Shown in pieces: positions 34,253 to 46,038 of a stretch of 64,000 nt of DNA. The DNA is from Delphinapterus leucas (lineage: Eukaryota; Chordata; Mammalia; Artiodactyla; Monodontidae), in NCBI RefSeq assembly GCF_002288925.2, contig NW_022098045.1, positions 7,429,531-7,493,530 of the forward strand, given 5' to 3'. The notes below the pieces were generated by a model that saw nothing but the letters and a program-made list of their open reading frames with translations, did not search any database and was not told the DNA's origin. The position numbers and the translations under genes are program-made. Position 1 is the first letter of the stretch. Every line of letters starts with the position of its first letter.

Positions 34253-35235
34253 ACTGAGGTAGAGTTATTTTTAGAATAATGCAGTAGGGTTAACTTAAAG
34301 GAATTAATAAAAAGCAATACACAGAATGAGTACTATTAAAAATGGAAGTAACTAGCTATTTAGAAGATTTTTGAAAAGTTATAATGCAATAACTGATTTC
34401 TAAGACAGGTTAATGATCATCTCAGACCTTTAAATCGCAACAAGAATCCATTTTTCACCCCTAAATAATGAGGATAACATCTACTATTTAAGATGAAAGA
34501 ATGATTGATATTCATCCTGTGAAAGGGAAAACACCATAATCGAAGTCTTATTTTACATCTCTAATTTTGTCTGCCTAGAAAAAGTGCAGAGATTCTCTTT
34601 AATATGACAGCTTCCAGGAAGAGACATGGTAAGTGAAAAGATCACAAGTGAAGTGCACCTAGAACAGGTGGAAGACAGAATATAGGTATTAGGATGTTAA
34701 ATGCCAGGCTGCTTAGCTTACCTGTCAAATGGTTGCAATTAGCACATTTAAAGCGGTAAGGTAAAATGAACAGATTTCTCTTTTCAAGAGAAGTGTGGCT
34801 ATGTGGATCCCACGCCCACAGGGCGGCGCCTCAAAGCACAGACATAGCGAAGAGAGGCCACGTGGCCCCTGCTGGCCACCGTAGCGCACCGAGCTGCGGC
34901 GGGCTCTGAGTCCTAGTGCGTCTCAGACACTGGCCCAGAGTCAGGTCTGTCACACAGCCAGCAGGAAGATGACTCTCCTCCTTCCACCCCTTTCCACGAC
35001 CCCAGAGCAACTCTGAAATGAGAGCGTTGACATGTCGAATAGACTCTGATCTTTGGAGATGCGAAAAGGAATGCAAAGCAGAAAATTAGGCATGAACAGC
35101 TGGAGAACAAGGTCGCGGCAGAACTTGAAGACACCAGCATCCTGGAGGCTCGAATTGTTGCCTCCACGGTCCAGATTCACAGTTATTAAGAACCTGTGTA
35201 GCAAGATCGAAAGGTCAGAGCCCGTAAACATTCTC
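34253..35235. other. Unassigned; GC-rich stretch from ~34800 abutting an LTR
   Basis: 34253-34790 is AT-rich with nothing recognised. 34800-35235 is unusually GC- and CpG-rich for this window and carries short overlapping open frames on both strands. It adjoins the ERV LTR and might be retroviral flanking sequence or the true 5' part of that LTR. I could not identify it. Confidence 0.35.
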
Positions 35236-35971
35236 TGATGTTGAGCAACTGTAACCAAGCAGGACCACATGGGGCCTTCCCAGGACAGGCCTTCCCCCAT
35301 ATCCTCTTCTCTAGCTCCTCTCTGAAGTACCTAGATAATAGTATTTGATGCACACTTCCTGAGTCGTTTTGCAGATGTAAAAACCCCCCTCTCCAACAAA
35401 TGGAAGATGTTAACTGCTTGACAACCAGGAGCACATAGCCCCAAGCCTCCTGGAGCCTAAGGGACTGATAATGTTAACCCCTGTGTCACCACTCTGCTAC
35501 ATCACCATCAGCCAGTCGGAGAGCTGTGCACAAGCTGATCACACACCCTGCAACCGCCTCGCCGCCGCCCCCAACCTGGCATTTAAAAGCGCTTTGCTGA
35601 AACCCTTCAGGGAGCTCGGGGCTTTTTTTTTTTTTTTTTTTGGCCGGTAGGGGGGCCTCTCACTGTTGAGGCCTCTCCCGTTGCGGAGCACAGGCTCTGG
35701 ACGCGCAGGCTCAGCGGCCATGGCTCACGGGCCCAGCCGCTCCGCGGCATGTGGGATCTTCCCGGACCGGGGCACGAACCCGCGTCCCTTGCATCGGCAG
35801 GCGGACTCTCAACCACTGCGCCACCAGGGAAGCCCCAGCTCGGGGCTTTTGAGGGTATGAGCCACCTCGTCTCCTTGCAGGGCCTTGCAATAAACCTTTC
35901 TCTACTCCAAACACCGACGTTTCAGTTTGTTAGGCTTCACTGTGCATCGGGCACAGGAACTTGCATTAACA
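35236..35971 (+). repeat. Class I ERV LTR interrupted by a SINE
   Basis: LTR-like organisation: GC-rich U3, TATA-like atttaaaa at 35580, then after the inserted SINE an aataaa signal (35889-35894) and a U5-like segment with 'gtttgttaggcttcactgtg', ending near 'gcattaaca'. The ends are set by TG and CA and by family memory; no 4-bp duplication is evident, so the left end may lie further upstream. Without the 210-base SINE and one copy of its duplication the LTR would be about 510 bp. Confidence 0.6.
35613..35850 (-). mobile_element. CHR-type tRNA-derived SINE, cetacean class
   Basis: SINE body 35627-35836 in reverse, with its A-tail read as a T-run at the left. It is flanked by 14-bp repeats agctcggggctttt (35613-35626, 35837-35850). 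On the minus strand it starts 'ctggtggcgcagtggttgag' (A box) followed by 'gggttcgtgccccggtccgg' (B box), the pol III promoter of the tRNA-Glu-like head, then a GC-rich body ending '...aggcccccctaccggcc'. This SINE type is characteristic of cetaceans. Good preservation indicates a young insertion. Confidence 0.9.
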
Positions 35972-37884
35972 TAACGACTAGAGGAAGAAGAAGCTCAAAG
36001 AATGTTCATAAGAACAATCAGAGGGGCTCTGAAAGAACGGAGATCTGCTCCACTTTCCCCTCGTGCCTCTGAACAGCTCCTGCAGCTGGGAGACCTAGAA
36101 GGCTCTGCCCAGAGGTAAGAGGGCTCGGTTTGGGGGTTGGTGTGGGGGCATTTCCAACAGGTCTGGAGTGCTGGAAAAGAAACGATAAATTATGTAAAAT
36201 CAGAGACAGAGGTGACAAGGGAACAGGAAGGGAGAGAGAACCATGGTGGAAATGTAGTGGTTACATTTGAGAGATGGGACAGGAAAAGTTAGGTTACTGT
36301 AGTATATCTGGTACCATTAATTGTGATGCCTGAACTAAAAGAGTGTGAACAAAAGGAAAGAAACAGAGAGAAGATACTTTTAAAGTCAGTTCCCCTAAAG
36401 TAGTTCCCTGGGACTTAAAACAGTTCTGAATGTTGAGGGGAAAATGCTATGCAATTACCACTGCATTTCTAAGTATTTCTAAATGTGATCTTAGAGAAAA
36501 CCAGCAGTTTTTATTTTTAAAATTGAAATCTTCGAAGAAAATTTGGCATACGTATACAAGAAAGTTCGGCTAGGTTCTAATCCCAGCACTTCCAGGCACA
36601 ACACAGCCCTAACACCTTGGACCATCACCACTTCTGGAACCCAGTTTCTAAATATTTAAAATAAGGAGCCTGAGGTATAAGATTCCCAATTTCTAGCTAA
36701 AATTCATTAGGGACCTGTTTTAAATTTAAAGTTTCATCTCTCTTAGGTTATCTTCTTTTGCAGTCTCTAACATCTGGAAAATGCAAAGTAAATGTTTCCA
36801 TTCTCCAATGACATGACAAAATGAGACATGAGGAGATGCTATAGAAACTATTTTGTAAAGATTTATACCCTTTTTGTTAATGTTCTTTTTATTTGTAGGC
36901 ATTGTATGATTCTCATAATATACACTGGAGCTGGTATGAGAAGGTGAAACTATAGTGAACTTACAGAAACAAATAGGAGAGGAACATACATACAAACTGG
37001 CAAAGAATGCATTGACAGCAATAGAGCTGAAGTGTAGAAGCTGTGAGGGGATGAATGAAAGATAAATGATCTTCCAAGTACTCATCTAGACAAACATTTG
37101 GTCCATAATTTGTTTTTGAAACAATTGTAATGAAGGTCATTCTTCTCTATGGAACAACAGGCCAGATCTTTAGCACATTGCTGCTTGGTGCCCGGTGGGC
37201 AGTGTGTGCCTGATTGCCAGCGCCAATTTTTAGCACATGTTCATCTGCAGGATATTAAACAGATTGCCGTCCTTTTGATGTTTGTGAATATGAGTAGTAA
37301 ATACCATATGATATGACTCAGTGGATTTGTTTCAGGAAAAAGAAAAAGACAAAGAGGAGGGCGAAGAAGGAAGAGGAGGTGGAAGAAGAAGAAACTTGCA
37401 TCTCTCCCTGAAACGAAGGGATGAACTAGGTAAGTCTGAAAGTGTATCAGTTTTTTGGAGATGAGTAGCAAGCTTTGTATCTAGAAAGGAATGGTACCTC
37501 TACCAGCGCTCTCCCAATTTTCTGGCGTGTTTAAATGACTAAGGAAATGGCTCCCCAAAGAGTCTGTAAACATTTTTTTCAGGAATAGAAAATCGCTGGA
37601 GAATGGAAAATGATTTTATTGTAGTTCAGAATCTTCCAGAATGTGCCTCGCTTAAGTGGCCATAAAAATTGTATGTGTGTATGGGTATGTAAGTATGCAC
37701 CAAATTATTTGTTGAGCAAGACATAACTCTATCTTTTATAAGAAATTCATAAGTTATTATTACCTCTTCTTTCATCTTGTAAAAAGTCATAACACAGCTG
37801 TTTGAGGTAGACAAAGCCCAAGAAAAGCCCTACCAGCTGGGTGAAGCTAAAGGAACATTATGATATAAAAACTTAGATTTTAAT
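35972..37884. other. Unassigned; purine-rich tract 37338-37396
   Basis: No gene recognised. 37338-37396 is a strongly purine-biased GA/GAA tract. 36570-36710 has a very weak MIR-like texture. The rest is featureless to me. Confidence 0.35.
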
Positions 37885-37990
37885 CTTACTCCCAGCATGT
37901 TTGTAATGACATCTAGTAAGTTATTTAAACTTTTCACTTCTTTTGTATTAAAAGATGTTGAGCTAGAAGCTTTCTCAAGCCCCATCCACC
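37885..37990 (+). repeat. MIR SINE fragment
   Basis: 'tcttactcccagcatgtttg', 'agtaagttatttaaactttt', 'cacttcttttgtattaaaag' follow the MIR middle in forward order, diverged. Confidence 0.4.
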
Positions 37991-40229
37991 TGCAGGCTCT
38001 TCTTACATCATGAAAGTAGTCTTGGAGTTTTCATTGAGAAAATAGTTTTTGAAAATACTAAATTCTAGGCAAGTAATCATATTCTCCTGATGAACCATCT
38101 CCTCAGTTCTAAAGCTATACCCTTTTTGGATTGGGAAGGTGATTTTCCTGTTCTTTTCCTCATTGTTCTCAACTGTGAAGCTGAGCTAATGGTAGATATC
38201 TGTGGCCTATTTAAAAAAGAGCTGAGAAGAAGTGGTCAGTTTATTCGGTAAAATATACTTCAGGCCAGACAAACCTTATCTTACAATGAGAGAGAGAGAG
38301 ATCCTAATCAAAGCTTCCTGCTGCAAGGTGTCTACTCAGCCCCTGCTCTGGTCACTTTGTTAAGTCATACAAAGGTGGAAACAGGGACATGCAGTTAAGC
38401 AGGTTGCCTACTTCAGTTTAGAGTAAAAGCTAGACAGATCAGAGTTATCCTCATTTGCAATCATTAGAACATTTTTATCTTGGTTTTTGCCTAGCTCTAC
38501 TTTGAAGCTCCTAGTATGGACATATAATGTCTCCTCACTGTTTTGGGTTTGCAAATGTTTTTCAAGCTTGGATTTCCTATGACACTTGAAAAACATCCTT
38601 TAATAACTGAATAGGAGAAAGATTTGTGGATTATTTACAATGAAATGAATTTCATAGTTAGTTGAATATAAGATTATTAACAGTCTTATCACCCTCTACT
38701 TTTTTCCCACCAAAGGTCAAGGCCTTCTTTTCTTTTCTTTCTGTAAAATAAATCAGTTTGTTGAGGGCTGATATGATAATGAACTGTAACGTATGCTAAA
38801 CACACAGAGGACAAGGGTCACATGAAATTTCTCCAACGCTCAGATAAATCTGGCTATAAAGGTTGTTGATGGAAACTATGGGGGAATATTTAAATATTAA
38901 GTTTATTCATTTTGTTTTGATTGAAACAATCAGAATGGACTATAGCGCTGTCATTTCCGTGGGAGGCTAAAGTAGGTGACTGTCTGAGATGGTGCTGTAT
39001 TTACTCTAGACTTTGCTGGAGGATTACTCTAGGGGATCTTATTTGTTCTGATTAAAAAGAAAACAGCATGGAAACAAATTTTCCATATCTAACAGTCATA
39101 GAGTAGGTTTATAATGTTCCACCTAAACGCGGATTGTTTAATGTAACATTTATACTGATGTATTGGGAAAAGGGCTTACTGGCGAGTGAATCAATAGCTT
39201 CCCTGTGAGCTTATGAGTATGAATATCAAAATAATAATATAAGCACCAGAAATCAGGCACAAACAGATAGTAATTTAGGATTCTCTACCGGGTGAGAAGG
39301 GGAAGATGCTTATCCCTCTAAGTTTGATGTTTATGGCTGCCACTCCTAAAGCTGCTTCTACATGGATACCATATAGGGTGTCTCTAATTAGATTTAATAG
39401 TACAGCTTGTTTCTCTTTGGATACCTTTAACATCCCTTTCCCTTCATGGCCTTCTTTGTTTCTTCTCTCTCTTCCTCCTTACTGACCCTTCTCAGCCACG
39501 ACTTGTTTTAATTCACAAACTGTATCTTTGGAAAACAGTATCAGAATTAGATGCTTTTCATTCTCCTGCTTAGTGTTTGAGCTCATGCCCTCTCACTCAC
39601 ACGTATGACTGACATTAAATAATGACTGCTGTTTTATAACGTGCATGTGATGCGAGGCCATCGTCATAATTTAACTGTGTAGTTCTGCTTAGTGGCAATA
39701 TAGAGAAATTATTAATTAGTTAATTTTATAATAGAATATACAGAAGCTCCTTTATAGCCTTGGGGCAAAGTACTGTAATTTACCAATATAATGTAAGTTA
39801 AATTATGAAAGTGAGACTTATAAAGGCAAAGATATGATCACAGGAGTATAATATTGAAGAAGTGAGAACGAATGAGATACTGAGTTTGAGGACTTTTAGT
39901 CTAATTTTCTTATGACATCTTTGTTTGTGACTCTTCATAAAGTCAGTTGCAGTGGGTCCCAGACTGAGAATTATGAACAGATAAATGAAATGGGAAGTTA
40001 ATTTGTTTTCAATTATACTAGACATTATCATGTATTTTGCCAGCCTAATCACACAAATGACTTCAAATAAAGCTCATAGACCTTCTAGAAATAGGGACTG
40101 GAACACCCCATGCTAGCAGACTGTAGAAGCAGAGGATATATCAGTATGCATAATAGAGAAGAGCAAAGAATTAACCTACTTGAGCAAACTTTGGTTATAT
40201 TCCTTCAGAGTTTGAGGTAAGCTTTTTCT
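37991..40229. other. Unassigned, largely non-repeat DNA
   Basis: About 2.2 kb with no recognised repeat or gene. 39590-39760 has AT-rich homeodomain-like words and unusual CpG retention (see findings). Confidence 0.4.
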
Positions 40230-43024
40230 CTTTTTTAAAACAGTTTTATTGAGGTATAATTGACATATGATATTTAAAGTGTTCAGTTTGATTAATTTTG
40301 ACATAAATGCTCACCCTTGACACATCACCATAATTAATATAATGAGCATATTCATTCCTCCCAATTTTTCTTTGTAATCATGCCTCCTACCCCCTGCTGC
40401 CCACTCCTCATTCCCATCCCCCCACCTGTCCCCACCCCCCAGTTCCCAGGCAGCCACTGATATGCTTTTTGCCATTATGTAATAGTTTGCATTTCCTACA
40501 ACTGTATATGAATAGAATCAGACACTACATATATACTACTCTTTTTTGTCTGGCTTATTTCACTCAGCTTAATTATTTTGAAATTCATCTATGTTGTAGT
40601 GTGTATCAGTAGTCGCTGGATAGCTTTTCATTTTATGGATATACCATGGTTCGTTTATTCATTCACCTGCTGGTGGACATTTGAGTTGTGTCCAGTTTTT
40701 GGCTATAACAAGTAAAGTGCTATGGAAGAATCTTTGTATAGACATATGTTTTCATTTCTCTTGGGTAAATATCTAGGATAATGTGATAGATGTAATATTT
40801 AGTTTTTTGAGAAACCATTAAACTGTTTTCTAAAATGTTTGTAATCATTCTACTTTTTCAGTAGAATCATATGGGAGATTCAGTTCCTCTACATCTTTAC
40901 CAAACTTGATATGGTTTTCTTTTTAATTTTAGGCACTCAAGTCAGTGTGTAGTTATATCTCATGCAGTTTTTCTTTCTTGGTTGTTAATATGGTGAAGTA
41001 TATTGATTGAGTTTTCTAGTTACACTGATTCATTATCCTAGCTTCCCCCCAGTTGGTCATGATGTCTTATCCTTTTTATGCATTGTTAGATTAATTTTGC
41101 TAAAACTTTGTTTAGAATTTTTGCGTCAGTGTTTATAAAGGATATCGATTTGCAGTTTTTTGTTTTGTTTTGTTTTGTTTGTTTTTTGTAATGCCTTTGT
41201 CTGGTGTTGGAATCAGATTAATGCTGTAATCTTGGCCTCATAGAATGAGTTTGGAAGTATTTCTTCCTTTTCAGTTTTCTGGAAGAGTTTGTGTAGAATG
41301 GGTATTATTTCTTTATCATTGAAGAAATAACTCCTATTTGGGCTTGGAGTTTTCTCTGCGAGGAGGTTTTAAACTAGGAATTCAACCTATTTAATAGATA
41401 TAGGGCTATTCAAGTTATCTGTTTTTTCCTTGAGTTTGGTAGCTTGTGTTTTTAAAGGAATTTGTTCATTTCATCTGAGTTGTCAATTTACTGGGATAAA
41501 GTTTTTATAATATTCCTGTATTATCATTTTAATATCCTTAGGATCTATAGTGATATCACTCTCATTCCTGATATTGATAATTTTTGTCATCTTTTTTTAT
41601 TAGTCCAGTCTAGGCTTAAAGGTTATCAATTTATTGATATTCTAAAAGAACAAATTGTGGTTATATTGATTTTTGCTATTGTTTTTCTATACCATTGATT
41701 ATTGCACTCCTCTTTATTTTTTCTTTTCTTCTGTTACTTTGCATTTAATTTGTTATCCTATTTCCAGTTTCTTAAGATTGAAGCTGAGGTCACTGATTGA
41801 AACCTTGTCTCTCTTCTAACATAGGCCTTTAGTCCTAGATATTTCTAAGTACTACTTTAGTAATATCTCATAAATTTTGATATGTTGTGTTTTCATTTTT
41901 ATTATGTTCCAAATATTTTCTATTTTCCTTCTTTATCTCTTCAACTCATGGATTATTTAAAAGTTTTAAATTTAGTTTCCAAATATTTGGAGATTTCCAA
42001 AAACCTTTTATTGATTTATAATTCCAATGTACTCTGATGGCATACCTTATATGAAATCCTTTTAAATTTATTGAGGCTTGGTTGATAGCCTAAATGAGGT
42101 CTGTCTTGGTAAATATTTTATATGCACTTGAAAAGAGTATGTATTCTCCTACTGTAGGGTGGAATGTTATATGAATGTCAATTAAGTTATTTGATAGTAT
42201 TGTTCAAATCTATATCATTAATTTGTCTACTTGTTCTGTCAAATGTTGAGGGAGAGATATTGAAATCTCTTACTATAATTGTAGATTTACCTCCTTTTTC
42301 TTTCAGTTCTATCAGATTTTGCTTTATGTATTTTGAAGCTCTGTTATTAAGTATATATATGTTTAGGATTGTTATATCTCTTTAATGAATTGACCCTTTT
42401 ATCATTGCAAAATGACCTTGTCCATCACTGGTAATATTCTTTGCTTTGAAATTTACCTTCTGATATTAATGTAGCCACTTCAGCTTTCTTTCCATTAATA
42501 TGAGTATGGTATATCTTTTTAAAATCCTTTTTCTTTTTGACTATTTTTTTCTCTTTTTCTGAAATATGTTTCTTGGAGGCAGTATATATTAGAGTCTTTC
42601 TTTTTTATCTAATATGACGATCTTGCTTTTTAATTGAGGTATTTAGACCATTTATATTTAATGTGCTTATTGGCATGGTTAGGTTTAAATGTATTTTCCT
42701 ATTATTGTTTTCTATTTTCTTATCTGTTCTTTTTTTCCTTTTTCATCTCTTTTCTGTCTTGTTTTGGATCAAATGAATATTTTTATAGTACTGGCTTATG
42801 TACTAAATTTGCTTATTAATTCTAACTTTTTGTTTTGTTATTTTAGGATTTAGAGTACTTAATTAACAGTGTAACTTCAAATGATATTATACCACTTCCC
42901 ATATAGTATATGAATCTTAGAGTATTTATTACACTTCCATTTATCTACTTCCAACTTTCTTGCTATTTTTGTTTTCTTCTGCATATGCTTAAACTACATA
43001 CTATATAATTAGTTTCATTTGAGC
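40230..43024 (-). mobile_element. Ancient L1, 3' UTR and ORF2 part (left of GK2)
   Basis: Reversed L1: 'tattgaggtataattgacat' at the 3' end, then 'cagttcccaggcagccactg', ORF2 3' blocks, the reverse transcriptase region ('ctcatagaatgagtttggaa'), endonuclease blocks ('tgacccttttatcattgcaa'), and the ORF1-ORF2 spacer ('gatattataccacttcccat'). It stops near 43024, where the GK2 retrocopy begins, and resumes at 46054. Highly diverged, consistent with an L1M-class age. Confidence 0.8.
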
Positions 43025-43039
43025 AATCAGTTCTCTTTT

Positions 43040-43256
43040 TTCTGCTTGAAAATAATGCTTACTGTAGTATTCCACAGTTTTTTTTCCTTTTTCTTCCAGC
43101 ATATATCCAGCTAAGACAATTAAATTAAAAAAGTAATGTGTAAAATACAGTTAAAATCATAATATACTTTGTTTTGTGTCAATATAAAACATATAAATTT
43201 TAAATACCACCTCTTTAAAAACAAGTTTCTCCTGATAAATAGTATGCATGCTCATT

Positions 43257-43335
<79 letters not shown>

Positions 43336-44148
43336 GTTTACCCTAAAATATTTATGTAAGTACTGGTCCACTTAAGACTACCCTTCTTCTAAGCTTCATC
43401 GATGGTCTCTCTATATGAAGTATATAAGCAGATATGTTATACATACCAAGTAAACTACATAAAATAGAAATATGTAAAGGAAAAACAAAGGAAAACATGT
43501 CCTTCTTCCTATAGGATTTACACAGAAAATTAGTGTAATTAGTAAGGACATGTAAAATGTCTGAAGAATTTTGATGAATATCTTCTAGGAAAATAGCTAT
43601 AAGAATACTAAATTTCTATTATAAAAACGTATGTTTCCATTAAACATTCAATGAAGGTATTGTGGTCTCCCTAATATGTGCAAAAGAGGACTTTGGGATC
43701 CATTCAAAACAACAACTACAATAAGATGTCCCTCAGTTTTAGCAGGTTAGTTACACCTCTTAATCAAGTGCGTGTAGCACAGAGAACCAAATCCTGGTCC
43801 ATAAGTGTTAGAAAATGTTTGATGAAAAATTCCATAGACAGAATCTGAATATTCTATATTTTAGAGGGAGTGGAGCAGGATTTCATGACAGTGGAGAGGG
43901 TTGACTCCTAGTGGTTGGCCTGACCTTAACTGCTGATGTTAAAAAAACACACCAAATGTTTCTGCAGTGTTTTGTGCTGTAATTTATTTCTAGCCATAGG
44001 TTTACTTGTAGGGTTCTCATAAGTCATGCAGCAAGTGGTTTATAAATAAAGTCAGTCTGTTATAGCGTCATTACATTAAGAGACAGAATTGCTGGATTTT
44101 TTTCATTCTGTGAAAAGCTCACATCTTGAGAATCCATGTTTGATATTA
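43040..44148 (-). other. GK2 3' flank, probable retrocopied 3' UTR
   Basis: Lies between the GK2 stop codon and the point where the L1 resumes. Since GK2 arose by retroposition, this should be copied 3' UTR, perhaps with later insertions. Any poly-A tail is worn down: only short T-runs remain on the plus strand (43035-43041, 43077-43085). Holds the (CT)n(TA)n tract. I cannot confirm homology to GK 3' UTR by eye. Confidence 0.4.
43258..43332. repeat. (CT)n(TA)n compound microsatellite
   Basis: About 21 CT units followed directly by about 16 TA units. Confidence 0.95.
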
Positions 44149-45804
44149 TTATGGTACACCTGAGATGTATCTTGCTCCAATTAACATTATCATGCTAGTC
44201 ACTATAAAAAAACCCAAGGGCAGACTAGAGAACGTAGTAGGTTCACTACTTTCAGGAGGCTGAGTTGTAACCCAACCCATTGACTTCATCACAGCTTTCT
44301 TCCATGTAGAATAACGAATTTCACTTTCTGTGGCTTTTATCTGTGGTTCAAACCGTTCCATCATGACCATTGACAAATTCTCGGGTTTAAGACTCCAAAC
44401 ATCTACCCCTTCTGCAGCTCCTGCTGCCATGGCAGCTCCCAGGGCAGTTGTTTCAGGCATGGAGGCTTTTATTACTGGAATATGCAGAATGTCTGCTTGC
44501 AGTTGCATAAGAACTTTGTTGTTGGTCATTCCTCCATCCACCTGCAAATGACTGAGTGGAATTCCACAGTCATGGTTCATGGCATCCAAAATCTCTCGGG
44601 TTTGGAAACAAATAGCTTCTAATGCAGCACAAGCAATATGACTTTTATTGGTGAACTGAGACCACAGATTATCCCTCTTGCAGTGGGCTCCCAATAAGGT
44701 GCGTATAACCCTGAAAAGGCTGGGATGAAGTAGCAGCCATAAGAAGTACCTACTTCTTTAGCAAGTTTTTCACTTTCTTCTGAGGTCTTTATAATTCCAA
44801 GATTGTCTCCCAGCCAGCAAATAACAGCACCGGCTATAGCAACAGAACCTTCCAATGCATAACATACTGGCTTGTCTTTGCCTAGCTTGTAAGCCACTGT
44901 GGTCAGGAGGCCGTGTTCAGAAAATACACACTTATGACCTGTATTACATAGTAAGAAACAGCCTGTTCCATACGTGTTTTTGGCTTGTCCTTCCTGGAAG
45001 CACATTTGTCCTACTAATGCAGCAGACTGGTCCCCCAAACATCCAGATATTGGCATACCTTCCAAGGCCCCCGTTTTCATTCGGCCATAGATCTCAGAAG
45101 AACTCCAGACATTTGGAAGAATGTCCATTGGAATTTCAAAAAAGTTACACAGCTTTTTATCCCATTCTAAAGAATGGATGTTGAAGAGCATTGTCCTACT
45201 TGCATTTGTTACATCTGTACAATGGATACCTCCATTAACTCCTCCTGTCAGACTCCAGATAAGCCATGAATCAATGGTACCAAAAAGAGCTCTACCTTCT
45301 TCAACAGCCTTTTGAACTTTTCTCACATTGTTAAGAATCCAACGAAGTTTTACTGCACTGAAGTAAGTGCTAAGTGGAAGGCCTGCCTTGGACTTGACAG
45401 TTATTATTTCCTGGAATTTTTTTGCTAAGAGTCTCAACAGTAGACTGGGTTCTTAGATCGAGCCACACCACAGCATTGTAGAGTGGCTCTCCAGTTAATT
45501 TGTCCCAGATAACAGTGGTTTCCTTCTGATTGCTGACACCAATAGCTTTTATGTTGGATATATCAATACTGAGTTCTTGAAGTTTCTCACATGTTTTCTC
45601 TATACATTCATAAACTGACTGAAGAATTTCCTTAGGGTCTTGTTCTACCCATCCTTCTTTTGGGAACTCTTGGGTTAATTCCACTTCATGCTGACTAAGT
45701 AGTTCCGCTGTTTTTGAATTGAAAACCATAAAATGAGTGGAGTCAGTACCCTGCACCACTGCCCCCACCAACGGCCCCACAACTGCCATCTTCGGAGCTG
45801 CCAT
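44149..45804 (-). pseudogene. GK2: Glycerol kinase 2 retrogene, disrupted by two frameshifts
   Basis: FGGY-family glycerol kinase, intronless. GK phosphorylates glycerol with ATP; GK2 is the testis-expressed retrogene, linked in mouse to assembly of the sperm mitochondrial sheath. Three open segments align end to end: codons 1-135 (45804-45400), 137-383 (45398-44658) and 386-553 (44655-44152, stop at 44149). Joins: a 2-nt loss near 45399 and a 4-nt loss near 44657. The first frame stops after 144 codons. GK2 rather than GK is indicated by 'VVQGT', '[12 protein letters not shown]', 'KTGALEG' without the extra GK segment, '[19 protein letters not shown]' and the 'ISGVP' end. Kept: '[12 protein letters not shown]' with the catalytic Asp, 'YGTGCF', 'STYFSAVKL', and the hydrophobic C-terminal tail. 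Changed: Lys94 in NQRET, His24 after the phosphate loop. An assembly or sequencing error cannot be excluded. Confidence 0.92.
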
Positions 45805-46038
45805 GAAACCTGTAGGTGGGCTCAGCTGCTCCGGTGCTCAGCAGCTCTGGTGCCGTTTCCCCGGTGACGGAGGTGTTGGTGGGGGTGGGGTACACAGAAC
45901 GTCAGGAGCGTCAGGATCATAATGCGCAGGCTCAGTAACTGCCTAGGCTGAACCTGAATGCGCTGGGGCATGCTTTGTTCTCTAACCAGCGCTGCATCTT
46001 TTCACCCCACTCCTTTGGCTCGAGCTCCACCCCCAACC
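45805..46038 (-). other. GK2 5' leader, GC-rich
   Basis: The 234 bases between the GK2 ATG and the candidate target duplication are GC-rich with about ten CpG, unlike the L1 on either side. By position this is retrocopied 5' UTR of the parent gene, which may also have served as promoter material. No TATA box is evident. Confidence 0.45.

Noticed and set aside
35539..35914. Overlapping Arg/Pro-rich open frames on both strands
   Set aside because: They fall in the GC-rich CHR SINE and the surrounding LTR.
44330..45315. Plus-strand frames inside the glycerol kinase locus
   Set aside because: Antisense shadows of the GK2 coding segments.
44149..45804. Processed copy of X-linked GK rather than GK2
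   Set aside because: Diagnostic stretches (VVQGT, FFEIPMD, the missing internal GK segment, [21 protein letters not shown] end) and the exact 553-codon length favour GK2. A recent GK copy should look more like GK.
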